From Ornithodoros turicata (Eukaryota > Arthropoda > Arachnida > Ixodida > Argasidae), in NCBI RefSeq assembly GCF_037126465.1, contig NC_088206.1:26848790-26912789 (forward strand): 64,000 nucleotides of DNA. The letters are read 5' to 3'. This document shows positions 32,261 through 43,486 of the stretch, piece by piece. The notes beneath the pieces were generated by a model. That model was not told the DNA's origin. It made no database searches and saw only the letters and a list, made by a program, of their open reading frames with translations. Each line of letters begins with the position of its first letter. The stretch's first letter is position 1. Both the position numbers and the translations under genes were made by a program.

Positions 32261-35200
32261 ATGACCAGCCACTGCTTCATACCTGGCTGTAGGACGGGGT
32301 ACCCCAGTACCAAGAAGGAAAACAAGGAGAAAGGGGTGAAAAACCCGCACCTTTTCGGGGCGCCAAAGGTAAGGGACATTCTCATTCCCGCTGCGCCATA
32401 TCGCGAAATTTCAGGAAATGCTAACGCTATTGGTTCATAAAAATATTCTGGTATCCTTAGCAAAAATGTACACCACACTGGAAGTGTTAAAAAAATAAGT
32501 TTATTTTCCATTTGTCAAATAGAGTATGCCTCACTTTAGAAGCTTCATGTACCATGCATATGCCATGAACCTCAGCACTTTCCAATACTAAGGTCTACCC
32601 TTTTAAGATTCCAGGCAGCACAGCAATTTTGGGGGGATGGTAGAGGTCCTCTCACACCTGAATAAAAGCAAAACAGAAGGAAGCATGACACCAGTGACCC
32701 ATGCTGCTGTAGGAATTTCATGCACTATGTAGTCCTCTACTGGTAGCAATGTAGAAATTAAGAATGAATGTCATGAAATTAATAGACCAGCTTTTGTGTA
32801 GAAACTATACTTCATCTCCATGTTCAGTATGCAAAAAATAGCATAATTCAAACTAAACAACCTTAACAGTAGTACCAGGAAAAGTTTGATCACGTAACTG
32901 AAGGTGCCATATTTTGAAAGTATAGTGTTAATGGTAAGCAAGAATGCTCACTCCTAATTGCTACGTTTTCCTTGAAGGACCCAGAGATCCTACAAGAATG
33001 GCAGAGGAAGGTCCCAAGGCAAGATAAGGCTTTCACAGAGAAAGACAAAGTGTGTGAGCTGCATTTTCAAGACGATGATATCGAGCGTTACTACACCATC
33101 ACCCTAAAGGATGGAACTACAAATAAGATAGAAAGGACAAGACCGGTCTTAAAAGAGAAAGCTGTTCCATGTATCTTTCCTGGGCTTCCAGCATATCTAA
33201 CCAGCACTAGAAGGAAAAGAAAGGCACCTACTGAAAGAAGTGAACCAATGAAACGACAACGCACAGAGCAATGCACAGACCAATCCACAGACCAATGCGC
33301 AGACAAACCCACAGAGCAACCTCAAGAAGCAATGCCTAGCTGCTCACATTATGACGCTGACCTCCATCACATGGAAGGCACTGCAGAAGTCCTGCTACAT
33401 GATGACATCACTGGAAAAGTTCTGATGAATGAGCTGCTGGGAGACATACAATCTATCAAAATGCCTAGCTCCCAGTGGGCTGTTTCAATTGATGAAGAAA
33501 AGCACTTTGTTGCCTTTGTATACGTCGACAGCAAATACGATGTTATGAAGAAAGTTGTCATAACAGACAAGCCTGAAATGATAATATTCATCAGGGAAAA
33601 AGTTATAAACCCATCGCTGCTTCCCTTTGTTACACCAAAGTCAACCACTGACGTCATGCTCGCACTGCAGCACATTAATAAAGTTCTTCCGTGCCCAGGA
33701 GTTTACAACAGTGAAAGGTACAGAAATCCCACTGCAGCAAATTAAAGCAACGTACCATAACAGCATTAACCAGAACATTGTCCTGTTACAGGTGTTCAGA
33801 GCAGTGTTGTGGTTACATAGTGGTAGAGGGCACCAAAGGACCAGGCCAGAAAATTCAAAGGTGTGTCTTCTGTCGCCAAGAAGGGAAGAGGAGTTTGGAC
33901 AGGGCACGTCAGAAGAGGCATCAGACCGTAGTGGGCGAAAGGCCTGCATGGCGCACTAAACGAAATGTCCTCAGGAGCAACCGTTATTTCAAGAGAATGG
34001 TAACAAAGTGAACTTCATACAGCCATTTAGCAGTTGCATTGTCTGACATTGAGAAATCTCCTGCATGTGCTACTAACTCTGTGATGGGCAGTACCTGAAG
34101 TACGTGGAATTTAAGTTGCACTTAAAGTACCTTTAAGAGTACTTTTACTTTATGTGAAGTACGTCGACTATATAATATACTTTCTATTTTACTTGAAGTG
34201 CCTTTTGCACTTCATGAGTTGCATGAAATTACTTGACGTACCCTTTCATGAAACTCGCGATAGCTCACCCATTGCGGCCATTACCACATTTGATATGCTA
34301 CCATTCCTTGTGTACCAGAAACAATCGCTATGCTGTAATTCTAGTCCTGGACTCTGTGTGCTGTCTTGTTTGAGTGGTCTTTCAGATATTACTGAAATGA
34401 CTACTCAAACAAGACGGCAAATAGAGTCCGGCACTTAGTCTTTGTCGTACAGTCAGAAGACTTTGACTAATTTTGGACAATAATTTCCACACCAATTTCC
34501 ACAACAAATTCTATTTTCTAGAGTAAGTAAGTAGAAATTTAAGTGTGTGTATGGGCACGAGTTTCATGAGATATAGCATTGTGTTTATTTTTATGAGTGC
34601 ATGAAATAGCCATGAAGAGCAACAATGCATGTAACAAGAAATGTCACATTCTACTACCAGGTGCTTGACAAGACTTCAATACATTTCTCTGTATGTTCTA
34701 CTTTATTTCAAGTATTTAGTGCTGAAGGACTCTGTAGTCTATTTTAAGTACACATTTGTATAAGCAGTACTTTACATCAAGTACTTTTTTGGTACTATGC
34801 ATATCACTTTACTAACTCCTGCAAAGAAACTGAACTGTGCAATCTTTCTGCTTTGTTTTCTTCAGCACTAAGGCTCAAGCAAGACGTAAATAAAATCAAA
34901 CAACAGTGCGCTACAGTGAAAGAACGGGCTATTGAGGAGGCTATCTGTGACCTCCCGGCTGTGCAGAGGCAAGCTGTGAAGCAATGTTTCAATGCCGCAA
35001 GCAAGAAAGGCCCCAAAGGACGCCGCTATACGATGGAGTGGATTTATGAGTGTCTTTTGATGAGGATCAAGAGTCCAAAGCTGTACAAGCACTTAAGGGA
35101 GCGTCAAATTCTTCCCCTGCCATGTACAGACACCATGAATGCATACATCAGGAAGCTGAAACCAGTATATGGATTCCAAGAAAGCATTTTTAGATGCATT

Positions 35201-38200
35201 AAAGTCAAGGCTGAGAGCATGGCTGCACAAGAGACTCATGGTATGATTTATTGGACACTGATGTACTACCATCCATATTATGGTACATTTACTATTTTGG
35301 GAGCATGTAGACAATTGCATTACCAAATGTGGAGCTAGGACACCATATTATATTGACTAACTACCATACAGCTTGTACAGATGAAACGATAAGAGCATAT
35401 TGCCCACAGTGAAACATACTGTAAGAACACCAAGAAAGGTCATGGAGCGACACACACGGAACAGGCATTTAATACACCAGTTTTGCGTGTGTCTTTCCAT
35501 GTCTTTGCTAATAATTTGCCCAGTATGTTTCATCGTACAGCTCGCATCATAAAGCAGGGAGCATTCGTGATAAGATTGTTAAAAGCTGAAAGTCTTTTTA
35601 GACTTTCCTTACTGATCCACTAACTAACGACTATAGGATTCATATGTGCATTATTTTCATGGTAACTAGAACACTAACATCCCTGATCAATACGTACAAA
35701 ATTTCAGGGGTTCTGCTCGTTGATGAGATGAAGCTCACAGAAGCTGTTTCTCTCGACAAATCAACGCTCAAGCTCCATGGTTTTACAAACTTGGGGAAGT
35801 ACACCCCACAGAAGCAGAAGGCCCAGAAAGGAGATCATGCACTTGTATTGATGTTCCAGCCTTTCAGAGGAAAATGGGTACAGGCTCTGGCTTGCTTTCT
35901 GAGCAAAGGAAGTGCCCCAGGAAACGTGCTACACAAGCTCATCCTGGAATGCATAATGCTCTTGGAGAGAAGTGGGCTCAAAGTAGATGCTGTGACCACA
36001 GATGGTGCATCCTGGAATAGGAATATGTGGACTTACTTTGGCATCAACACAGAGGAGGTCAGCTGCATCCATCCCAGTGACTTCTCCAGGAGGCTTTGGT
36101 TTACTTCAGACTTCCCACACCTAATCAAATGCCTCAGAAACAGCACACTGAAAAAAAGAGAACTGGTGGTACGTCTGCTTTCTCGTGATGGTAAAGCACT
36201 TGTGAATCAAGCAATTATCCTGTATTGCAGACACCACATGGAACTGTGAGCATCAAGCACTGGCAAGCAGTAGTTGCAATGGACCAACCACAGGCCCTCA
36301 CTTTGAAAGCGTGTCCTAAGCTGACACAAGACCACATAAGCCCACGGCCATTTCAGAAGATGAACGTTGCAATGGCATTTCAGGTGAATTTCTGCATAAC
36401 ATAGTAGTAATGTTACAGTTAATTGTAGTACAATGCAAGGACCCAGTTAGATTATATTATTTAGCTGCAGTAGCAAGACATGCATGTTCAGCAGAGGTAA
36501 AAAGAATGAAAAAGGAGAGTAGAAATGTTTGATATTTTGACTTTGATTAGACTTTGTGGACCAATGACAGCAAATATACATTTATTACATGTGCATTTTC
36601 TTTTTTCAAGTTCTTTGGCAACAGTGTAGCAAAGGCTATGCAGCTCTACATGTCTCAACATCCAGACTTAGAGGACTCCCAACCATCTATTACCTTCATT
36701 GAGCAAGTGAACATGCTTGTAGATATAATGAACTCAAGGACACCATCACAGGCTCTGAGCAATAGTCCACAGCAGCGCAGGGTGAGAACAAATACTTAAA
36801 GGAGCATGTAAGGGACTTGGAACATATGTATTTTTACTGCGTCATATGAGCATACTATCTTCAGGAAACATCATGCAAAATATTTCATTTGGGAAGTGTG
36901 AAATTACTGAGGAAACTGCTTTGCAAGAGAGAGCGCAGCGGCGACAACCTGGTACAGTGACTCCCTAGATCTCGTGACATCAAATGGTAGAGCATTTCTC
37001 ATTGGCCACCAAGCATCATCTGCTAGCTCACGCGACCAGTCGAGACGCGGAACTGGTGGCAATACAAAAATAAAGAAAGAAAAAGACTGAGACCTCAGTA
37101 TTGGTGAGGCGCATGACTGTTCAGACTGGCAGCCGAGGCTGGCTTTCTGTTCGGTGACAAAATTTCTTGCGCTCCAGTGACAAAATTTCCTGCACTTATG
37201 TGATCACTTCCAGCTTTTGTGTGAATGTGTGTCCCGGGGCTAGTTTCCTAGTTTCTGGTTCACCTGACATTCTCGAGCCTTTCCATGCACCTTTAAAATA
37301 CTGTTTCTTCATGGTAGGAATTTCACAAATAAGCCAGTAATGTGGTCCAGCAATAGCTGAGAAAAAGCAGTCATACTGTACTGTGCAGGAGTTAAGTAGT
37401 CTAAATATGGAACAAAATGGGGACCCATGCAATTTGTACAAAACATAGCATTGTTCTATTTCGTGTTGTACTTTAGACTCTTTGTAACTTTTCTCATGAA
37501 GATTGTTCAGTGTACAGAAGTTCTGTTACGTCAGCTACAGAGTTACTGAGTTCACGTTAGCTATGGTAGACCGCAATGATGAAGTTGCTTTATACAATGA
37601 AACAGTAAGGCCATTCGTTTTGCCACACCTCCTCAATTCGTTAAAGGAGTGCAACCCTCCCACATTTTTTTTCGTCATAGACCTTGCATGCATTTGAGAA
37701 CTGGTGGAGCAGGGATGCAGTACTTTTGTTTCAAAAAGAATGGCCTACTGAGTGCAAAAAAGGCTTCTAAATATCCAATTTCTTTTTCACCCTATGGTGT
37801 AATAGGTACTTGAGGATTTTCTCAGTTTCCTCGATCAGTGGGAACAAATTTCGAAACAGCGGGCCGGGCGAGAGGCGGAAGACAACTACATGACCAGGCA
37901 GACGTCAGATGGCTTAAAAGTAACAATCAAGGCAACCTTGGAAATTACGGAGTACCTTACTTCAGAATGCGGGTTCAAGTACATCATGACGGCACGACTG
38001 AACCAGGACGCATTGGAGGTATGTGGCTTTTTTTTTCTTTTTCCAAGTGCTTATGCTGATACGTTCCTGCAACTGCAATTTTTGTAGCGTTTCTTCGGCA
38101 TGATGCGGAACTGCTGCGGTCAAAATCAGCACCCTGACTCCGCACTTTTTGTGCAAATGTTTCGCCTGCTCAGTGCTTATTCACTGATTAAGCCACCACG

Positions 38201-38834
38201 GGGCAGCAACATCACAGGGGGAGAAATCCTTCAGGCATTGGTTGACTTCGAAAGCACTCAAGAACAGGAGCCTAGTGGTTCTACAAACCTTGATCAACGG
38301 TTGGGTGCTATTAGCTACCATGTCCCTGACAGTCAAGAACCAAGCCAGGGCACTTCGAGGGAGCACAGCTATAATGTAGCAGACACAAACCCAGATGTGT
38401 TAGCCTATGTAGCAGGGTTTGTAGCAAGAAAAATCCTGGCGTTGGTGAGCTGTGATGAGTGCAGCAGAGGTCTTACTGCAACAGAAAATGAGAAGATTGA
38501 TGAGAAATATAAACTAATAGCTATAAAGAACAGGGGAAGACTTACCTTTCCATCTCCCCAATTGTTGAATTTACTATTGTGCTTAGAAGAAATTATTATG
38601 ACCAGACTGAGCAGCAAAATGCATGAAGATTTACTCTTCTCTATTGTTGAGGACTTGGAATGTGCTGCAGTCCCAGCTGTTGGATGTACAGAGCACAGTC
38701 GAGATCTAACCAGGTCTGTGATCTCTTATTATTCCGTGATGAGAATGCATGTTGCATGCAAAATGGAAAACAAACGGCACGGAGAGAAAGCAAGAAAAAC
38801 AAAGCAGTTGCAAAAGCAAGCAAAACTGCAATAA
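32261..38834 (+). CDS. P-element/THAP9-like transposase, nine proposed exons
   Basis: Proposed exons: 32261-32368, 32978-33717, 33792 to about 34000, 34866-35240, 35708-36168, 36231-36383, 36611-36781, 37806-38018, 38088-38834. All have GT/AG borders, and phases agree at every junction except exon 3/4, where I found no strong in-phase donor. The product is about 1050 aa. The THAP finger has Cys5, Cys10, Cys62 and His65 and ends AVPCIF. A Cys-rich block (CSEQCCGY...CVFC) follows in exon 3. Exon 5 has LLVDEMKL and VTTDGASWNRNMW, the two catalytic Asp blocks. Exon 6 has HGTVSIKHWQ and KMNVAMAFQ. Exon 8 ends MTARLNQDALE, the likely catalytic Glu, and exon 9 starts RFFGMMRN. The domain near VLAYVAGFVARK with CDEC is the usual P C-terminus. 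No stop or frameshift was seen, so it may be functional. Length exceeds Drosophila P (about 750 aa) and is nearer THAP9. Confidence 0.85.
34089..34797. repeat. AAGTAC-rich repeat in transposase intron 3
   Basis: Both ends of this stretch are dense in AAGTAC/GTACTT (CAGTACCTGAAGTACGTGG at the left, TCAAGTACTTTTTTGGTACT at the right). It is probably a non-autonomous DNA element, but no target duplication could be read. Confidence 0.45.
36800..37292. mobile_element. TTAA-flanked MITE in transposase intron 7
   Basis: The ends AGGAGCATGTAAGGG and AGGTGCATGGAAAGG (inverse) lie between TTAA sites at 36796-36799 and 37293-37296. A TTAA duplication fits piggyBac- or Kolobok-type mobilisation. The element is 493 bp with no coding region, and lies inside the P element. 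Confidence 0.7.
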
Positions 38835-38902
38835 GGTCGCTACAAGTGTATAAGTGCTTTTTAGTGAGAACTCAAATTTGCAGTGCCTTGAAATCTTAAA
38901 TT

Positions 38903-39236
38903 TTGCTGTAACTGTATATGCATAGTGCACATATGTGATACGTCTTCCTTGTTATGTATATACCTTCCAATGATAACTAATTTAATGTTGCTGTAACTAG
39001 ATATGCATAGTGCACATGTGATACGTCTTCCTTCTTATGTATATACCTTCCAATGATAACTAATTTAATCTTGCTGTAACTGTATATGCATAGTGCACAT
39101 GTGATACATCTTCCTTGTTATGTATATACCTTCCAATGATAACTAATTTAATCTTGCTGTAACTGTATATGCATAGTGCACATGTGATACATCTTCCTTG
39201 TTATGTATATACCTTCCAATGATAACTAATTTTCAT
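38903..39236. repeat. ~83-bp tandem repeat downstream of transposase
   Basis: Four copies start at about 38903, 38988, 39071 and 39154 with TTGCTGTAACT, and share ATATGCATAGTGCACAT and ACCTTCCAATGATAACTAA. They lie just after the transposase stop, within the P element. Confidence 0.9.
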
Positions 39237-40123
39237 TTTCAAAGAACGTTCCCTTGTGTTCCTTCGTTGCATTCTTCATCCCAGAGAGATGTTATGAATA
39301 CACGACATTTACACATATCTGCATGTACAGACGTAATTCAATCATGTTGTACGAACCTGTAAAACAAAACGTCTTGTGGCTCTTTGGTATTATTTAATTC
39401 CGGTATGGTGGCACGTGAAATATAACTCTATCCTAGTGCACATCTATCACAATCCCGACAAAAAGAATTGTCCTCGCTCGTCTTCCCCAAGCTTGTCGCG
39501 CACAAAATGACTGATAATCTGCAGAAACGAGCGCGACCGAGCTCTCGTGTAATAGCGGCAATACAAACGTGGATTAGTCACCTCAATGACTGCGAATTGT
39601 TTGTGGGAAGCACGCACTGCATCCATCGATGTGCACCTCGCAGTAATAACTTTCATCCTAGACGATGTGAAGCAACACCATTCTGCCTCTGGTGCCTTGC
39701 CCCATGTTTATGTCACACAAAAACCGTACTCCTGCGACCACTGACCAAAACATCCGAGCCGAACCGCCACGCCAAGCTACCGTGTTGTCAAACACGGAGT
39801 CTCCTGCACAGCAGCTTCTCCACATAAGGCAAGAAAAGAAAAGCATCTCGATTTGCACCATCACGAATTGTAGGCGAAAAACATTCACGAAGGTCGTTCC
39901 TTGATATACGACAGTCATGTTTGTTAATCAAAATATTTTTTTCTGCGTGCACTGGGCACACCAGTACATCTGAAATAGCGCATTACAAGAGCGTCAATTC
40001 AGAGGAGCAAGTACCTGACGGAACGCGAGCGCCGCGGCGCGGTCACAAAAGACTCGAGGAATTGGGACCACGCTTTCTCAACGGCGGCGCGGCAGAGATC
40101 GTTCTCCTTACTTCTCCTCCGTG

Positions 40124-41614
40124 CATCCGCCACATTACGGGAGCCCAACACGCCGCAGCTGACGCCCTCTCCCGAGCTCACATTGCGTCTGTCTCGCAAT
40201 TACCACCTACCGTCGACTTTTCCGCGCTGGCAGCGGCGCAAACTGATGACCCAGTGCTGCAACAACTCCGCTCTGGCTCATCCTTGGACATTCAAGATGT
40301 CCACACCCCCTATGCGGACACAACCCTTGCTTGTGACACCTCCACTGGCTCCCCACGTCCCTATGTGCCCGAGCAATTTCGTTTTCCCATCTTCAAAATG
40401 CTTCATGCACCTTCTCACCCAGAAATTCGTGCCACTCAGCGTCTGGCTTGCCAACGCTTCATTTGGCCTCAAATCAACTCTGACATCCGGCGCCGGACTC
40501 GCTCTTGCCTGGCTTGCCAGCGAGCGAAAATCGGCAGACACACAGTCACCCCTGTACAAGCCTTTATGCCACCCTCTCATCGCTTCCATCATGTCCATGT
40601 GGACATTGTCGGGCCACTGCCCCCTTCTCGTAGATGGGTAGAAATCCAGCGAACCGGTAGAATGTAGGAAGGGAGTTGCCTCAGGACAGAAGCCGCCGAT
40701 ATTTCGAACTATCGAAAATCGGCGGCTTCTGTCCTGAGGCAACTCCCTTCCTGCCCACTTCTCGTGGTTTCCGGTATCTATTTACCTGTATCGATCGCTA
40801 CACGCGCTGGCCAGAAGCGCGACCCATCCAGGACATTACAGCGGACACCGTTGCCCGAACCTTCCTGTCAGTATGGGTCTCCCGATTTGGAGTTCCCGAA
40901 ACTGTCACGTCGGACAGAGGCCGCCAATTCGAGTCAAAGCTGTTCAACGACGTCCTCAGATTGCTTGGCTCGACGAGGCACAGGACCACCGCGTACCACC
41001 CTTCCAGTAACGGCATCGTTGAGCGCCTCCATCGGCAAATTAAGACTTCGCTCCGCGCGCAAGCCGATCCAACTCTTTGGGTGGACAACATTCCACTGGT
41101 ACTTCTCGGCTTTCGCGACGCTCTCAAGACTGACTTACACTGCTCCTCAGCTGAGCTCGTCTATGGTACCACCCTCCATCTCCCCGGCGCTTTCTTCGCT
41201 ACTCGTCAAGCCGCTCCCGTCAGTACCGACGCCTTTCTGCAACAGCTGCGTGACACTTTCGGTGACATCCGCCCGGTCCCCCCGCGTCTCTCTTCGGCTC
41301 CCTCCCCTTTCATACACAAGGACATCGACAAGGCATCTCATGTATTTATCCGCCAAGACTGCATGCGTTCCTCTCTCCAGCCTCCGCACCTTGGCCCTTA
41401 CAAAGTGCTCAGGCGCGCCTCAATATTCTTCACCCTCGACATCGCCGGCCGCGAAGACACCGTCTCTTTGGATCGCCTCAAACCTGCCTATCTCGACGCC
41501 CATGACCACCACCTCCACAGTGCCAGCTTCCCCGACCAGCCGAGTAACAAATCTGACGCCCCTGTCCCACGCCACGTCCTCTGGTCTCCCCACTTGGTCC
41601 GAACCACTCCGTGA
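40124..41614 (+). pseudogene. Gypsy 2 RNase H end and integrase
   Basis: It resumes IRHITGAQHAAADALSRA, the end of RNase H. The integrase zinc-binding segment follows (HAPSHPEI...CLACQRAK). The core has VDIVGPLPP and [10 protein letters not shown] around the first Asp, [11 protein letters not shown] (second Asp) and [10 protein letters not shown] (Glu). A C-terminal HLGPYKVL motif matches the GPY/F domain. A 119-bp palindromic insertion (40632-40750) interrupts the core between the first Asp and RYTRWPEA and introduces a stop. Confidence 0.85.
40632..40750. mobile_element. Palindromic insertion in integrase, 15-bp TSD
   Basis: A direct repeat of 15 bp with one mismatch (CTGCCCCCTTCTCGT, 40617-40631; CTGCCCACTTCTCGT, 40751-40765) flanks it. 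The last 85 bp or so form a hairpin with arms of about 37 bp (GTTGCCTCAGGACAGAAGCC and its inverse). The long duplication suggests a retrotransposition-type event, as for 2790-3337. Confidence 0.75.
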
Positions 41615-41616
41615 CT

Positions 41617-41631
41617 GGCCGGGGGAGTGTC
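41617..41631 (+). other. Gypsy 2 polypurine tract
   Basis: GGCCGGGGGAGTGTC lies directly before the 3' LTR, with GGGGGAG as the likely plus-strand primer. Confidence 0.6.
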
Positions 41632-41775
41632 TGTGGCGGCTGGTAGCGCCATCGGTGCCTGGCAAGGAAGAAGACAGCATCTCGCGCACACGGCCGCGGG
41701 CTTTTCCTGGTTCCATTAAAAACCATCTTCGCTTGATCCGAGTCTCTTGTGGTCGCTCCTGTCTTAGCTCCCACA
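41632..41775 (+). repeat. Gypsy 2, 3' LTR
   Basis: 144 bp, TGTGGCGGC to CTCCCACA, nearly identical to the 5' LTR. Confidence 0.9.
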
Positions 41776-41927
41776 CTGAGTAATCGATTACTCAGAAAAG
41801 CAATTGATTACTCGAAAAATTACGTTGACAGCAAAGTAACTAATTACTCGAAAAATTACTCAGAAAAGTAATTGATTACAAGTAACGCAATTACTAGTAG
41901 CGCGTTACGCACAAGTCTGCTTTTGTG

Positions 41928-42476
41928 CCACCATCTCTCCCCTCCCTCTTTCATCCTTCATTCTTCTCCCTCGCCTGGGTGCACCGAGCCGCCACTTCAG
42001 AGCAGGCTGACCGCACCTTCCCCCTACATCACCCCCCACCACCACCACCACCACCACCGAATCATCATCTCCATCTTCATCTCTCACTATCTACAAATGG
42101 CACTGGGGCCGCGCCCAGTCAGCTGGCCGGCTACAATCCCATTTCATCATCGTCTGTTTATGTGTGTGTTACCAGGGTTAGCCCTGACTACTTTTCGCCC
42201 ACTTAGAGTAACTCGGAGTTGCCAGAGTTGAATAAGAAAACGCGCCCCATCATAGACCGACGAGATAGAGCGGAGCGAAGCATGCGACGACACGATATCA
42301 TTTGATATCTCCGTACCACTTCAAATCTTTGACAAACTTGTCCCGAATAGCCTTCCAATACTTTTGCATCCGTGAGTGACGAGACGAAACATCGTCTCCA
42401 ACAGCGACGAAGGACGATGACCGTATTTACGACGCGATTGAAGGTGGGGTCACAGAGCGCACGGCTCTGAAGTTTA
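41928..42476. other. No gene recognised
   Basis: A (CAC)n run lies at 42029-42057. Nothing else could be identified. Confidence 0.4.
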
Positions 42477-42478
42477 TA

Positions 42479-42714
42479 CAGTCAACCCTCGATTTATGAA
42501 CACCCTCGGTTCCCTGAAAAATCGTTCATAAATCGAGGGATTCATAAATCGAAAATTCCTTTAAGTGAGTACTATCGAGCAAATGGAACAGTATTTCCGA
42601 GTTGGTATTGTGTTTATAATGCAATATATTGTGTAATTTTGCTTTCGACCATGCCTTCTGCTATATCAATCTCACAAAGCACAGATGTTAGCGCATTGAC
42701 TGACGGGTTGACTG
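42479..42714. mobile_element. pogo/Tigger-like MITE
   Basis: The ends CAGTCAACCCTCGATTTATG and CAGTCAACCCGTCAGTC (inverse) are flanked by TA. The sequence AATCGAGGG/CCCTCGATT repeats internally. The CAGTYRACC...TCGATTTA end type fits the pogo branch of Tc1/mariner. The element is 236 bp. Confidence 0.7.
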
Positions 42715-42716
42715 TA

Positions 42717-43457
42717 TTTGTTCTCCACTTGCTCCATTATTGTAGCTTTGTCATCCTCTCAACTGTTTTCTGCATATTCTGATGATCATTTGCGACTTCG
42801 AATGACAAGCCTTGTGCATTTTGTTGTCGAAGCTACCGCCGGCCTACGCCAGAAGTAGAGACGTGCTCTACTCGCAGGATGACGACTGGCGCAGTCGCGC
42901 GCCGCCGTCCGGCCACGTTTCACGTCATATCGCCGAACTATAAACTGAACGGCGGCCGCTGGCGTCGCGCAGCGGCACGCCGCGCGCCGTTCCGCCCCGT
43001 TCCATCGGACCGTAACCAGCGTTCATGTAGAGGAAGACCACCTCCTCCACACCAGCGACACTTCAATGGACAACGCGTTTCGTTACCGGTCTCGGTATGT
43101 CGCTGGTCTCACGCCCTGACGCCGTACATGTGTTAGTTCGGCACCGCTTTCCGGAAGACGCTCGCAGCAATGCTTAACTCCGCCCCCATTGTCCTGCTAC
43201 CACCTGATATGACGCGAAATTTCCACTGGCGCAGCAGCACGACGGACAGCACAATATATCGCAAACGAACGTTGACACTCGTTATCCTGCCGAGTCCGCT
43301 GCCACGAACTCAACCCGTACGCCCAGCTGTCCCTCATCCACCGTCGTCCTCATTCTTCCCTTCGTTGTGTTGACGCGTACAACCGCAAACACCGCTCCGC
43401 GTCTGAGAGGTGGGAATGATGTGGCGACCCGTAGACGACGACGATGTGGCCTTGCTA
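42717..43457. other. No gene recognised
   Basis: GC-rich segment at 42880-43140. Open frames there lack recognisable domains. Confidence 0.35.
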
Positions 43458-43486
43458 GTACGCGCCACTGATCTCTATAGTATAGG

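Larger units (their letters stand above)
31134..40123 (+). mobile_element. P/THAP9-like DNA transposon, 9.0 kb
   Basis: The ends are CACGGAGGAGAAGTAAGGAG and its inverse, near-perfect for 25 bp. A subterminal inverted segment lies further in (31180-31240 against 40015-40070, GACTCGAGGAATT type). The 8-bp direct repeat CATCCGCC (31126-31133, 40124-40131) matches the size P elements make. Inside is a multi-exon transposase with a THAP zinc finger and an RNase H-like core. The insert sits in the RNase H-integrase region of gypsy 2. Confidence 0.92.
28267..41775 (+). mobile_element. Ty3/gypsy retrotransposon 2, CsRn1-like
   Basis: Two near-identical 144-bp LTRs bound gag, protease, RT, RNase H and integrase. 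Without the P-element insertion the element is about 4.5 kb. The LTRs differ by only a few substitutions, pointing to fairly recent insertion. The tRNA-Trp-type primer site and the Cys-His gag motif (LCWYH...KCQEPC) are features described for the CsRn1 lineage. I see no clean target duplication at its borders. Frameshifts in gag and RNase H make it inactive. Confidence 0.9.
27710..41919. mobile_element. TAAC-rich hAT split by gypsy 2
   Basis: Both ends read CAGACTTGTGC followed by GTTAC/GTAAC-rich sequence. The 8-bp repeat CTTTTGTG lies at 27702-27709 and 41920-41927. Its own sequence is 27710-28266 plus 41776-41919, about 700 bp; the rest is later insertions. No transposase was seen. Confidence 0.85.

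Noticed and set aside
40676..40755. Hammerhead motif in the integrase hairpin
   Set aside because: CTGAGGC/CTCAGGA do not match the CUGANGA core and no GAAA follows a stem.
40764..41783. 339-aa Ser/Thr-rich frame overlapping the integrase
   Set aside because: It is the alternative frame of the integrase, rich in Ser, Thr and Pro from the codon bias of the other frame.
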